12,060 bases of DNA, taken from assembly GCA_964399035.1 (NCBI GenBank), contig CAYNPH010000047.1, positions 1 through 12,060 of the forward strand. Reading direction: 5' to 3'. This DNA is from WAOL01 sp964399035 (lineage in GTDB: Archaea > Thermoproteota > Thermoprotei_A > Sulfolobales > NBVN01). The notes beneath the pieces were generated by a model, which saw only the letters and a list, made by a program, of their open reading frames with translations, had not been told where the DNA came from and searched no databases. Positions 1 to 6,478 of this stretch are shown here, in pieces. Position numbers and translations under genes: made by a program. Within the stretch, counting starts at the first letter, position 1. The number at the start of each line of letters is the position of its first letter.

Positions 1-188
1 GACTGTATTGAGAGTAGGTTATCTATCAACAGGAAATCACATATTAGTCTTGCAGGGACAAACCCTCCTCGAGCCACAGCCACAACGATATCGGGTTTAT
101 ACCCCGACTCGTAAACCTTCCTGGCAAGACCACGGGACCAAGCAACTACATCATCCCATGAGACGAGCCTGGTCTTAAGCTTAGCCAT
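1..188 (-). CDS. Purine phosphoribosyltransferase, N-terminal part (runs off the left edge)
   Basis: Only the first 62 codons are inside the window; the frame stays open to base 1. The start is the ATG at 186-188, preceded by a G-rich stretch (GGGGGAAC) about 7 bases upstream. The visible protein begins MAKLKTRLVSWDDVVAWS and continues with GYKPDIVVAVARGGFVPARL, then a CDFLLIDN stretch. This matches the N-terminus of archaeal hypoxanthine/xanthine-guanine phosphoribosyltransferases: the conserved W-D tract, a hydrophobic strand, the (R/T)GG turn that contacts pyrophosphate, and the following helix. The PRPP-binding loop that would settle substrate class lies outside the window. The family joins purine bases to PRPP to make nucleotides in the cytoplasm. 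It diverges from the oxidoreductase gene across about 90 bases. Family is fairly sure; base specificity (Hpt or Gpt type) is not decided. Confidence 0.75.
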   Translation of the reverse strand, partial: MAKLKTRLVSWDDVVAWSRGLARKVYESGYKPDIVVAVARGGFVPARLICDFLLIDNLLSIQ

Positions 189-325
189 GTTTTCAGTTCC
201 CCCAATATCACTACTGTGATCCTCATAAGGATTTCGGAGTATAACATTCATTAATCTAAGCGTGAAATTAAGTCTATGGGTGTTCGACCTCGCACGGTTG
301 GAGTGGAAGACTACTTTACATAGAC

Positions 326-2143
326 TTGACTAAGAAAGAATCAAGTGTGAAGGAGCTAAGCAGCGACTTCCTACGTAAATACATTGGTGGGAGAGGACTA
401 GCTGCTAGGCTTCTCTGGGACCTAAACGAGCCAGGAATAGACCCATTCTCACCACAAAACCACGTAATACTCGCCGTAGGCCCACTGACGGGATTCCCGC
501 TACCCTCCTCCGGTAAGATGATCATAGCATCGAAGTCACCGTTGACGCTAGGGTACGGCGATGGCAACATAGGGACACGTGCAGCCGTTGAAATGAGGAA
601 ATGCAGATTTGACACAATAGTGCTTAAGGGCGCTTCAGAAAAACCTGTAACACTGAAAATCACATCAAAGGGTGTGGAGTTCCTACCCGCCGATGACTTG
701 TGGGGATTAGGGACTCACGAAACCGAGTACAGACTCCAGAAGCAATTCGGCAAGAACCTTGCAGCGCTCTTCATAGGTCCGGCAGGCGAGAACAAAGTAC
801 TTTACGCAACCGTAATCAGCGAGCATGGACGTTCCGGAGGACGTCCAGGAATGGGTGCCGTACTTGGGTCAAAGAAGGTTAAGGCAATAGTGTTCGAGGG
901 TGAATCCCTCCCCGAACCAGCCGATAAACAAGCACTCAGCAAGCTCGGTGCGGAAGCCTACAAGAAACTCAAGGAGGCTCCGAATTATGACTTCTGGATC
1001 AGGCAAGGCACCATGATGACCATCGTATGGTCACAAAAGAACTCCGTCCTACCAACGTACAACTTCCGCGAAGGCGTGTTTGACGGGTTCGAGAGCATCT
1101 CAGGCGACGCGATGGAGAAGATAAAGGTCTCTACAGAGGCCTGCCCATTCTGCAACATGCCCTGCCGTAACTACGTGAAGTACGCCGTGAATGGAGAGGA
1201 GAAGGTAGCCGAGCCTGACTACGAGAACGTCGCGATGCTTGGCTCGAACCTGGGCATAACAGGCATCGACAGGGTTTCGCACCTTAATGACATCGTAGAT
1301 GACATGGGTATCGACACTATAAGCACTGGCTCGGTGATAGGGTTTGCCATGGAGGCCTCAGAAAATAACTTGCTCAGTGAGGACGACAGGATAGAGTGGG
1401 GTGATTACAAGGTTGCTGCCGACCTCATACGCAAGATAGCATACAGGGAAGGAATAGGCAACTTGCTAGCGGACGGGACCATGCGGGCTGCAAGAAAGCT
1501 CGGTGGAGGTTCGGAGAGGTACGCAATGCACGTTAAGGGACTCGAGATCTCCGCATACGATTGCCACGCAGCACCTGGCATGGCCCTAGCGTACGGCACA
1601 TGCAGTATAGGTGCGCACCATAAGGATGCGTGGTTCATATCCCTTGAGCTGAAGATGGGGCGCGATAATTACTCGCCGGAGAAGGCAGAGAAGCTTGTGT
1701 GGATGCAGAACATTAGGGGCGCGCTGTTTGAGTCCTTCGTCATGTGCCGTCTCCCGTGGGTTGAGTTAGGTTTAGACCTAGACTACTACCTCAACTTCAT
1801 CAGGGCATCAACAGGCGTTGACTTCACCTGGGACGAACTACATGAATTCGCCCATAGGGTATACTCACTAATAAGGGCATTCTGGGTCAGGGAACACGCA
1901 GCCATGGGTATGGGCTGGAGTAAGTTCATGGACTACCCGCCGGAGCGTTGGTTCAAGGACCCCTTAACTAAGGGACCATTGGCTGGAGCTAAGCTAAGCA
2001 AGGAAGGATACGGCGCACTACTCATGAAGTACTATGAAGTCAGAGGATGGGACAACCGCGGAATACCCAAGAAGGAAACCCTAATTAAGTACGGGCTAAG
2101 TGACGTAGCCACCCAGCTAGAGCGCTTCATTAACATATCCTAA
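326..2143 (+). CDS. Tungsten-type aldehyde ferredoxin oxidoreductase (N-terminal start unresolved)
   Basis: The 605-residue frame covers all three AOR domains. The N-terminal region has the conserved KYIGGRGLAARLL tract (residues 19-31) and later glycine-rich pterin-contact segments such as GPAGEN (151-156). The 4Fe-4S ligands are seen as CPFCNMPC (C273, C276, C280) plus a distant C474 in FVMCRLPW, the spacing of Pyrococcus AOR. A tungsten- or molybdenum-bispterin cofactor is expected from the family, with aldehydes oxidised to carboxylates and ferredoxin reduced in the cytoplasm. The tract SAYDCHAAPGMALAYGT (409-425) points to a subgroup distinct from classical AOR, so the substrate is open. 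The TTG at 326 is the only usual start codon in frame, but the family motif GWSGRLLYIDL is encoded in the same frame from 296, upstream of it. The real N-terminus therefore lies near 276-295 or the gene has a frameshift there. The family call is secure; the start is not. Confidence 0.9.
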   Translation: MTKKESSVKELSSDFLRKYIGGRGLAARLLWDLNEPGIDPFSPQNHVILAVGPLTGFPLPSSGKMIIASKSPLTLGYGDGNIGTRAAVEMRKCRFDTIVLKGASEKPVTLKITSKGVEFLPADDLWGLGTHETEYRLQKQFGKNLAALFIGPAGENKVLYATVISEHGRSGGRPGMGAVLGSKKVKAIVFEGESLPEPADKQALSKLGAEAYKKLKEAPNYDFWIRQGTMMTIVWSQKNSVLPTYNFREGVFDGFESISGDAMEKIKVSTEACPFCNMPCRNYVKYAVNGEEKVAEPDYENVAMLGSNLGITGIDRVSHLNDIVDDMGIDTISTGSVIGFAMEASENNLLSEDDRIEWGDYKVAADLIRKIAYREGIGNLLADGTMRAARKLGGGSERYAMHVKGLEISAYDCHAAPGMALAYGTCSIGAHHKDAWFISLELKMGRDNYSPEKAEKLVWMQNIRGALFESFVMCRLPWVELGLDLDYYLNFIRASTGVDFTWDELHEFAHRVYSLIRAFWVREHAAMGMGWSKFMDYPPERWFKDPLTKGPLAGAKLSKEGYGALLMKYYEVRGWDNRGIPKKETLIKYGLSDVATQLERFINIS

Positions 2144-2169
2144 GCAGACCTCGAAGGGACTGAACTACA

Positions 2170-2182
2170 AAATTCTTTTTAC
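2170..2182 (+). terminator. T-rich stretch after the oxidoreductase gene
   Basis: The run AATTCTTTTTAC begins 27 bases after the stop of the oxidoreductase. Archaeal transcription often ends at such U-rich tracts without a strong hairpin. The same TTTTTA block also lies about 25 bases before the GC-rich element at 2205, so it could instead be a TATA box for that element. The sequence cannot tell these apart. Confidence 0.35.
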
Positions 2183-2204
2183 TCTCAATAAGTAAGGTAG
2201 ATTC

Positions 2205-2262
2205 GAGGCCCGGGACAGAGCCTTTACGGCTCAGAATGATCGGGGCCTCTCCCAGCGGGCCC
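2205..2262. other. GC-rich foldable spacer element, possible structured RNA
   Basis: This 58-base stretch is about 69% G+C by hand count, while the spacer around it is A/T-rich. Two nested helices can be drawn: GAGGCCC (2205-2211) with GGGCCTC (2243-2249), enclosing GAGCC (2218-2222) with GGCTC (2228-2232) around a TTTAC loop. A competing fold pairs GGCCC (2207-2211) with GGGCC (2257-2261) and GGGA (2212-2215) with TCCC (2250-2253). It lies upstream of the likely promoter of the kinase gene, so it is probably not part of that leader. It has no tRNA T-loop, no C/D boxes and no ACA box at the right place. I do not recognise the family; function and strand are unknown. Confidence 0.4.
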
Positions 2263-2281
2263 TTCTATCAACACTTACACG

Positions 2282-2327
2282 GTTAAGTTTAACAGGAATA
2301 AACACCTATTCACTAGAGAGGATAGCC
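2282..2327 (+). promoter_or_regulatory. Likely promoter and ribosome binding site of the PfkB kinase gene
   Basis: GTTAAGTTTAAC (2282-2293), a short inverted repeat that can act as a TATA box, sits about 27 bases before 2315. GAGG (2318-2321) lies 6 bases before the TTG start at 2328, a normal Shine-Dalgarno spacing. Together they imply a leader of roughly 12-15 bases. This reading is an inference from position and base composition. Confidence 0.4.
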
Positions 2328-3299
2328 TTGAACCCCAAGCTAATGGTGGTGGGCTCACTAAACTATGACGTAACGTTATACGTGGATAGGTTCGCACCGC
2401 CGAAAACAGTGGTGCACAGGCTAACCAGGTACCTCGGTGGTTCAGGAGGTAATTCGGCCGTCGCAGCAGCAAGGGTTCTGGGCGAGGGGGCGGTAGTTTT
2501 CTTTGGGGCTGTGGGGAACGATGACATAGGGAGGAAACACATAGACGCATTGAGGAGGGAGGGCATTGTAACGGATATAATAAGGATTATTAATGATGCG
2601 GAGTCAGGTCAGGCTTTCGTGGCTGTTGATAGGAGTGGAAACACGGCAATCTACAGTTACTATGGCGCGAACACTAAACTGACTCCGGAGAAAATAGATG
2701 AAGAAGTACTCACTTACCTAGACGCCGTTCAGTACGTACTAATAACTAACCCACCACTACCTACAGCACTCGAACTTGCTAGTAAGGCGAAGGAATTAAG
2801 GAAAACCGTTGTCTGGGATCCGGGAGCGCAGTCAAAGCACGGGTTAGAAGTGTTGAAGCCCATCTTAGAGAAGGTAGATTATCTAGCCCCTAATGAAGGC
2901 GAGTTACTCATCATGGCAAGAGCGAATGAGTTACTTGAGGCGATTAAATCTGTGCAGAAAGTCAATCCGCGCTTAAAGATCCTCGTGAAGCGGGGAGAGA
3001 AGGGTTCTATCCTCATGGATCCTTCCTCGAGTACCATGATATCCGTGAACGCTGTCCCGCCAGAAGCGCTAGGGTACAAGACAACCTCGACTGTGGGGTG
3101 CGGTGATGCTTACGTGGGTGTCTTTACAGCTTTTTTGATCCTAGGATATAGTGAGGTTGACGCCATGAAGGTAGCTACCTGCGCCGCAACATTGAATGCT
3201 GCATATGAAGGGCCTAGGGGTGTCCCGCCCAAACACGCGTTACTTAAGTGGTTTGAGGCGTGCAAGGTACTTATTCAAGTGAGGGAGGAGAAGGTATAA
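2328..3299 (+). CDS. PfkB/ribokinase-family sugar or nucleoside kinase
   Basis: The protein of 323 residues, normal for the family, starts at TTG 2328 with a well-placed GAGG; the ATG at 2343 is an alternative without such support. It shows the N-terminal GSLNYDV strand (9-15), PfkB signature 1 around GGSGGNSAVAAARVLG (37-52), GNDDIGR (64-70), the DPG turn (164-166), PNEGE (188-192), KRGEKG (221-226) and signature 2 TVGCGDAYVGVF (255-266) with catalytic base D260. The usual GAGD is GCGD here. The family transfers phosphate from ATP or ADP to a sugar or nucleoside hydroxyl. Its position just before a ribose-1,5-bisphosphate isomerase suggests a nucleoside kinase or ribose-1-phosphate kinase of the pentose-bisphosphate route. 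That substrate is an inference; a general ribokinase or a sugar-acid kinase remains possible. Confidence 0.88.
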   Translation: MNPKLMVVGSLNYDVTLYVDRFAPPKTVVHRLTRYLGGSGGNSAVAAARVLGEGAVVFFGAVGNDDIGRKHIDALRREGIVTDIIRIINDAESGQAFVAVDRSGNTAIYSYYGANTKLTPEKIDEEVLTYLDAVQYVLITNPPLPTALELASKAKELRKTVVWDPGAQSKHGLEVLKPILEKVDYLAPNEGELLIMARANELLEAIKSVQKVNPRLKILVKRGEKGSILMDPSSSTMISVNAVPPEALGYKTTSTVGCGDAYVGVFTAFLILGYSEVDAMKVATCAATLNAAYEGPRGVPPKHALLKWFEACKVLIQVREEKV

Positions 3300-3370
3300 C
3301 AGCGGATGTTATGTACACCGCGAATAGAACGCATTTTTCGTAATCAAGAGGTCAATCAATGTTGGATAGC

Positions 3371-3413
3371 TTAATTAGCATTCCATACCATAATTTTGTA
3401 TAGGTGATGGTTT
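3371..3413 (+). promoter_or_regulatory. Likely promoter and Shine-Dalgarno of the eIF2B-like gene pair
   Basis: TTAATTA (3371-3377), inside the palindrome GCTTAATTAGC-like stretch, is a plausible TATA box. AGGTGAT (3402-3408) matches seven bases of the archaeal Shine-Dalgarno GGAGGTGAT. It stands 5 bases before a CTG codon at 3414 that is in frame with the downstream gene, and 53 bases before the first in-frame ATG at 3462. The spacing favours initiation near 3414. The spacer 3300-3370 holds a short T-run (TTTTT near 3334) that may end the kinase transcript, and nothing else I can support. Confidence 0.4.
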
Positions 3414-3461
3414 CTGAAGAGAGGCAAAGCTAGATGCGGTGAATTCCTTAAGGAAGCAGAA

Positions 3462-4415
3462 ATGATTGCAAGGAACCTGAGGGAAGGAAGAATCATGGGT
3501 TCTACGGAGGCGGCGTACCAAGTACTCAATATATTGAAGGATGCTGCTGAGAAATGCGGTAACGGGTTCCCACACTTTATCCAGGTAGCGATCCCGCTAA
3601 TGATTCAGGCACGCCCAACATCTATAGTGATGGTGAACCTAACACGCAACTTTCTGGAGGAGTTCATACGGTTAGCTAAGGAAGAAGGTGTTGATGAAGC
3701 TGTGAGCCGTGTTCCTGGGATCATTAATGGAATCATTGAGCGGGTTGAGATGGTAAAAGAGTGTGTCGCCACACTAGGTTCCCGAAGGATAACGGACGGT
3801 GATGTTGTCCTAACTCACTCATACAGTAGCACAATACTGGAGTTATTCAAGAAGGCGTACGACAGAGGAATAAAGTTCTCTGTTTACATCACAGAATCAC
3901 GGCCAATAGGGGAAGGAAAAATCGCTGCGGCCAAGATCAGTAAACTAGGTATAGACACCACACTCATAGTTGATTCCGCCGTTCGATTCGTAATGAAGCG
4001 CATAAGTAAGGTCTTCGTAAGCGCGGATGCCGTAGCTGCTAATGGTGCTGTTGTTAATAAGGTAGGAACTTCAGCAATAGCCTTAGCGGCGAAGGAAGCA
4101 AGAGTAAGGCTCTACGTCACGGCAGGCACTTACAAGATGGGGCTAGAGACAGTCTTTGGAGAACTGATAGAGGGAGTTGTATTAAGTGATGCCGGCCTCA
4201 TAATCCCCAAGGACAGGATAAGTGAATTAGCTGGTAAGGTATTGGTTCGCGCCCCACTCTTTGACGTTACACCGCCGGAATACATAGACGCAATAATAAC
4301 GGAGGTCGGGGTCATAGCCCCTCAAGCCGTTCCGTTGCTAATTAAGGAAGTATATGGTTGGCCTCCGAAAGTCCCAAGTATAGAATCTCTCATTTCGGAG
4401 GTGAGGAACCTATGA
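3462..4415 (+). CDS. eIF2B-alpha-like / ribose-1,5-bisphosphate isomerase paralogue lacking the catalytic Cys
   Basis: The frame from ATG 3462 gives 317 residues of the eIF2B/R15P-isomerase/MtnA superfamily. Typical segments are GSRRITDGDVVLTHSYS (106-122), DSAVRFVMKR (171-180), SADAVAANGAVVNKVGTS (187-204) and FDVTPPEYIDAIITE (267-281). The Asp of R15P isomerase is kept (D189), but the catalytic Cys position is Ser (S120, THSYS). Family knowledge therefore favours an aIF2B-alpha-like or regulatory role rather than isomerase activity. Its stop TGA (4413-4415) overlaps the ATG of the next gene (4412), so the two are probably co-translated and could form a mixed hexamer. The ATG at 3462 would cut into the first helix. 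A CTG at 3414 with a strong upstream AGGTGAT would add 16 residues and give 333, close to its neighbour's 335. Confidence 0.8.
   Translation: MIARNLREGRIMGSTEAAYQVLNILKDAAEKCGNGFPHFIQVAIPLMIQARPTSIVMVNLTRNFLEEFIRLAKEEGVDEAVSRVPGIINGIIERVEMVKECVATLGSRRITDGDVVLTHSYSSTILELFKKAYDRGIKFSVYITESRPIGEGKIAAAKISKLGIDTTLIVDSAVRFVMKRISKVFVSADAVAANGAVVNKVGTSAIALAAKEARVRLYVTAGTYKMGLETVFGELIEGVVLSDAGLIIPKDRISELAGKVLVRAPLFDVTPPEYIDAIITEVGVIAPQAVPLLIKEVYGWPPKVPSIESLISEVRNL
4397..4411 (+). promoter_or_regulatory. Shine-Dalgarno that fixes the start of the isomerase gene
   Basis: GGAGGTGAG (about 4397-4405), inside the end of the preceding gene, matches nearly all of the archaeal anti-16S sequence. It lies about 7 bases before the ATG at 4412. 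This makes 4412 the start rather than the in-frame TTG at 4358. Confidence 0.75.
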
Positions 4416-5419
4416 CAGAGTTCAACACCAGCACACTCCCCGAGGAAGTTAAGAAGATAAGGGAAGACATACGAACAATGATCATTAGAGGAGCTGGAAG
4501 GATAGCCAGGGCAGGGGCTAAAGCGTTAGCTATTGCTGCCGAAGAATACGAAGGCAATGATGTCGAGGATTTCGTAAATTACATGAAGAAAGTTGCCAAA
4601 TACGTTAAGTCTGCAAGACCTACTGCGGTATCGTTACCGAACGCTATATCATACGTAATGACTAGGCTACTCAGAGCGTCTCCCGAGAACGTTGAGGAGG
4701 CTAAACAGATAGTGGTGTCGGCTGCGGAGGAGTTCATAGAATACTCTAAGAACGCTGTTAAGGTGATTGCGGGGCTCGGTGCGAAGCGTATAGAGAACGG
4801 AGACGTTATCATGACTCACTGCCACAGCACAGCAGCGGTATCAGTAATCGTGGAAGCCCATAATCAAGGTAAGGTGAATAAGGTATACGTTAAGGAGACT
4901 AGACCAAAGATGCAGGGCCTAATCACCGCTAAGGCACTAGCTGATGCGGGGCTTGACGTCATATTAATACCTGATTCGGCAGTAAGGTACTTCATGAAGC
5001 GCGTGAATAAAGTCGTTGTCGGAGCTGACACCATAGCCGCTAACGGAGCAGTAATAAATAAGATAGGCACGTCCCTTGTAGCCTTAGCGGCGAAGGAGGC
5101 AAGAGTAAGGCTCTACGTAGCTGCCGAGACATACAAGTTCAGTCCGCAGACAGTCATAGGGGAGTTAGTGCCTATTGAAGTAAGGGATCCTCATGAAATA
5201 GTGGAGGATGAATGGCTGAAGGCTAACCCTCAGGTGAGGGTATACAATCCTGTCTTTGACGTTACGCCGCCAGAATACATAGACGCAATAATAACGGAGA
5301 AGGGAATTATACCGCCTCAAGCAGCCATACTTATACTCATGGAGGAATACGGATTAAGCATAAGTGACGTCCTATCTAGAGAACAAGTTGAGTTTAAGTA
5401 TGAGGAACTAAGGGAGTAA
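4412..5419 (+). CDS. Ribose-1,5-bisphosphate isomerase (eIF2B-like family)
   Basis: The protein has 335 residues, the usual length for archaeal R15P isomerases. The start is ATG 4412 with a near-perfect Shine-Dalgarno. The N-terminal helix carries IRGAGRIARAGA (25-36). The catalytic pair known from the Thermococcus enzyme (Cys133/Asp202) is present as C137 in MTHCHSTAA and D206 in GADTIAANGAV; the 69-residue spacing is identical. Further family segments are KETRPKMQG (161-169) and FDVTPPEYIDAIITEKGI (282-299). The enzyme converts ribose-1,5-bisphosphate to ribulose-1,5-bisphosphate, feeding form III RuBisCO during AMP and nucleoside breakdown; RuBisCO and AMP phosphorylase are not in this window. 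It overlaps the upstream paralogue by 4 bases and the convergent gene on the other strand by 12. An aIF2B role is less likely because the Cys is kept. Confidence 0.88.
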   Translation: MTEFNTSTLPEEVKKIREDIRTMIIRGAGRIARAGAKALAIAAEEYEGNDVEDFVNYMKKVAKYVKSARPTAVSLPNAISYVMTRLLRASPENVEEAKQIVVSAAEEFIEYSKNAVKVIAGLGAKRIENGDVIMTHCHSTAAVSVIVEAHNQGKVNKVYVKETRPKMQGLITAKALADAGLDVILIPDSAVRYFMKRVNKVVVGADTIAANGAVINKIGTSLVALAAKEARVRLYVAAETYKFSPQTVIGELVPIEVRDPHEIVEDEWLKANPQVRVYNPVFDVTPPEYIDAIITEKGIIPPQAAILILMEEYGLSISDVLSREQVEFKYEELRE

Positions 5420-6418
5420 TTTTACCTTAACACCAAGTCTCTTCGCTATGTAATCCCCAAACTTCTCGCCAGCAGTACTCCTTCGAGCATTAACTATAAC
5501 TTGCTCTGGCTTAGCATTCTCAACATACTTAACTAAACCCGTAAAATCAGCATGATCGCTGAAGGCAACTAACCATCTCCTGCTTCCGAGCCTCTTGAAG
5601 GGCCTACTGAATTCCCAGCCACTTAGCAATACATGATTACCTAATCCGTTAGGTGCGCGTCTTAAGGCCGTTAAGTGCGTGAAGTATACATACCAACCGT
5701 CACGCATTACATCCTCTGCTTCCCTGGAATTGGCGTGCAGGTAATCTCCGAAGTCCATGCCAAACCTCTCAGCCACTTTCGCTAGTACATACTGCTTATG
5801 GCTTAGCACGAAGGGGGCATCCAAGTCGTTCCTCCTAAGTATATCCATTACTTCCTGTACCTTACCGTAATAGCCGTAGATGTATACAGGACCCTTAGCA
5901 AGTAACTCCCTTATGAGATCAGTTAGCACTTCATCTATGTATTCATCGAAGGGCCTTTGAAATGCTGGATCCCCATAAACAGCGTCAATCACCAACGTGT
6001 CGGCATCTAGGATGGGTGTTCGCTCACCTGGTTTTTTGAAGTCACTCGTGTATACTATGCGCTGATCCGTAGTTTCCACGAGAACTTGGGCTGTTCCCGG
6101 TATGTGGTTTGCCTCCCTTAGCGATATCCTCAGTCCCCCTAGCTCTATGCTTTGGTCATAGTTCAGTGGCACAATCTTTGAGTCGGGGATCTTGAAGCCC
6201 AGAACCTTCAGCCACTCCAGAGTTAATGGTGTACCTATGAGGAGGCTGGATTTTTGAATGGATGTCCTAAGCCTTCTTGTGTGGTCGGAATGAATGTGTG
6301 TTATGATCCTTGGCACCAGATCCTCATGACCATCTATAATCGCCGTTGAATCTATTATTATGCCTCCGTCGCTGTTTATTGATATCGCTGGTTGCTTCCT
6401 AGCCACCAAAATCGCCAT
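5408..6418 (-). CDS. Beta-CASP metallo-beta-lactamase fold protein, putative RNA/DNA-processing nuclease
   Basis: The 336-residue protein starts at ATG 6418. Metal-site motifs of the fold are HIHSDH (41-46), NHIPGTA with H105, TSDF with D126, and a late SDHADF (287-292) typical of the beta-CASP branch (COG1236 type: exonucleases and 3'-end processing factors). A beta-CASP insert is expected across the middle, around YIYGYYGKVQEV (179-190). It is shorter than archaeal CPSF/aRNase J proteins and has no KH domain. The C-terminal motif that often ends in V-H-G reads VIVNARRS (307-314), without a His, so metal binding may be altered. Nucleic-acid hydrolysis is inferred from family only. Its 3' end overlaps the isomerase gene convergently by 12 bases. 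The transcript appears to be separate, with a promoter just upstream. Confidence 0.8.
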   Translation of the reverse strand: MAILVARKQPAISINSDGGIIIDSTAIIDGHEDLVPRIITHIHSDHTRRLRTSIQKSSLLIGTPLTLEWLKVLGFKIPDSKIVPLNYDQSIELGGLRISLREANHIPGTAQVLVETTDQRIVYTSDFKKPGERTPILDADTLVIDAVYGDPAFQRPFDEYIDEVLTDLIRELLAKGPVYIYGYYGKVQEVMDILRRNDLDAPFVLSHKQYVLAKVAERFGMDFGDYLHANSREAEDVMRDGWYVYFTHLTALRRAPNGLGNHVLLSGWEFSRPFKRLGSRRWLVAFSDHADFTGLVKYVENAKPEQVIVNARRSTAGEKFGDYIAKRLGVKVKLLP

Positions 6419-6437
6419 TAATTCCCGTAGGTCTAGG

Positions 6438-6450
6438 CTTAAAAGGGTAA
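6438..6450 (-). promoter_or_regulatory. TATA box of the metallo-beta-lactamase gene
   Basis: On the minus strand, CTTACCC is followed by TTTTAAG (6438-6444), whose centre is about 23 bases before the ATG at 6418. No Shine-Dalgarno is seen between them. The spacing suggests a leaderless or nearly leaderless mRNA, common in crenarchaea for first genes of a transcript. Confidence 0.45.
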
Positions 6451-6478
6451 GTTAATCCGAAATTGCGGAAAACCTATA

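Noticed and set aside
2205..2280. The GC-rich spacer as tRNA, C/D box or H/ACA guide RNA
   Set aside because: There is no T-loop or acceptor pairing, no RUGAUGA box, and the only ACA is far from the outer stem.
4358..4411. TTG at 4358 as start of the R15P isomerase
   Set aside because: The near-perfect Shine-Dalgarno and family length support ATG 4412; the extension is only the preceding gene read in another frame.
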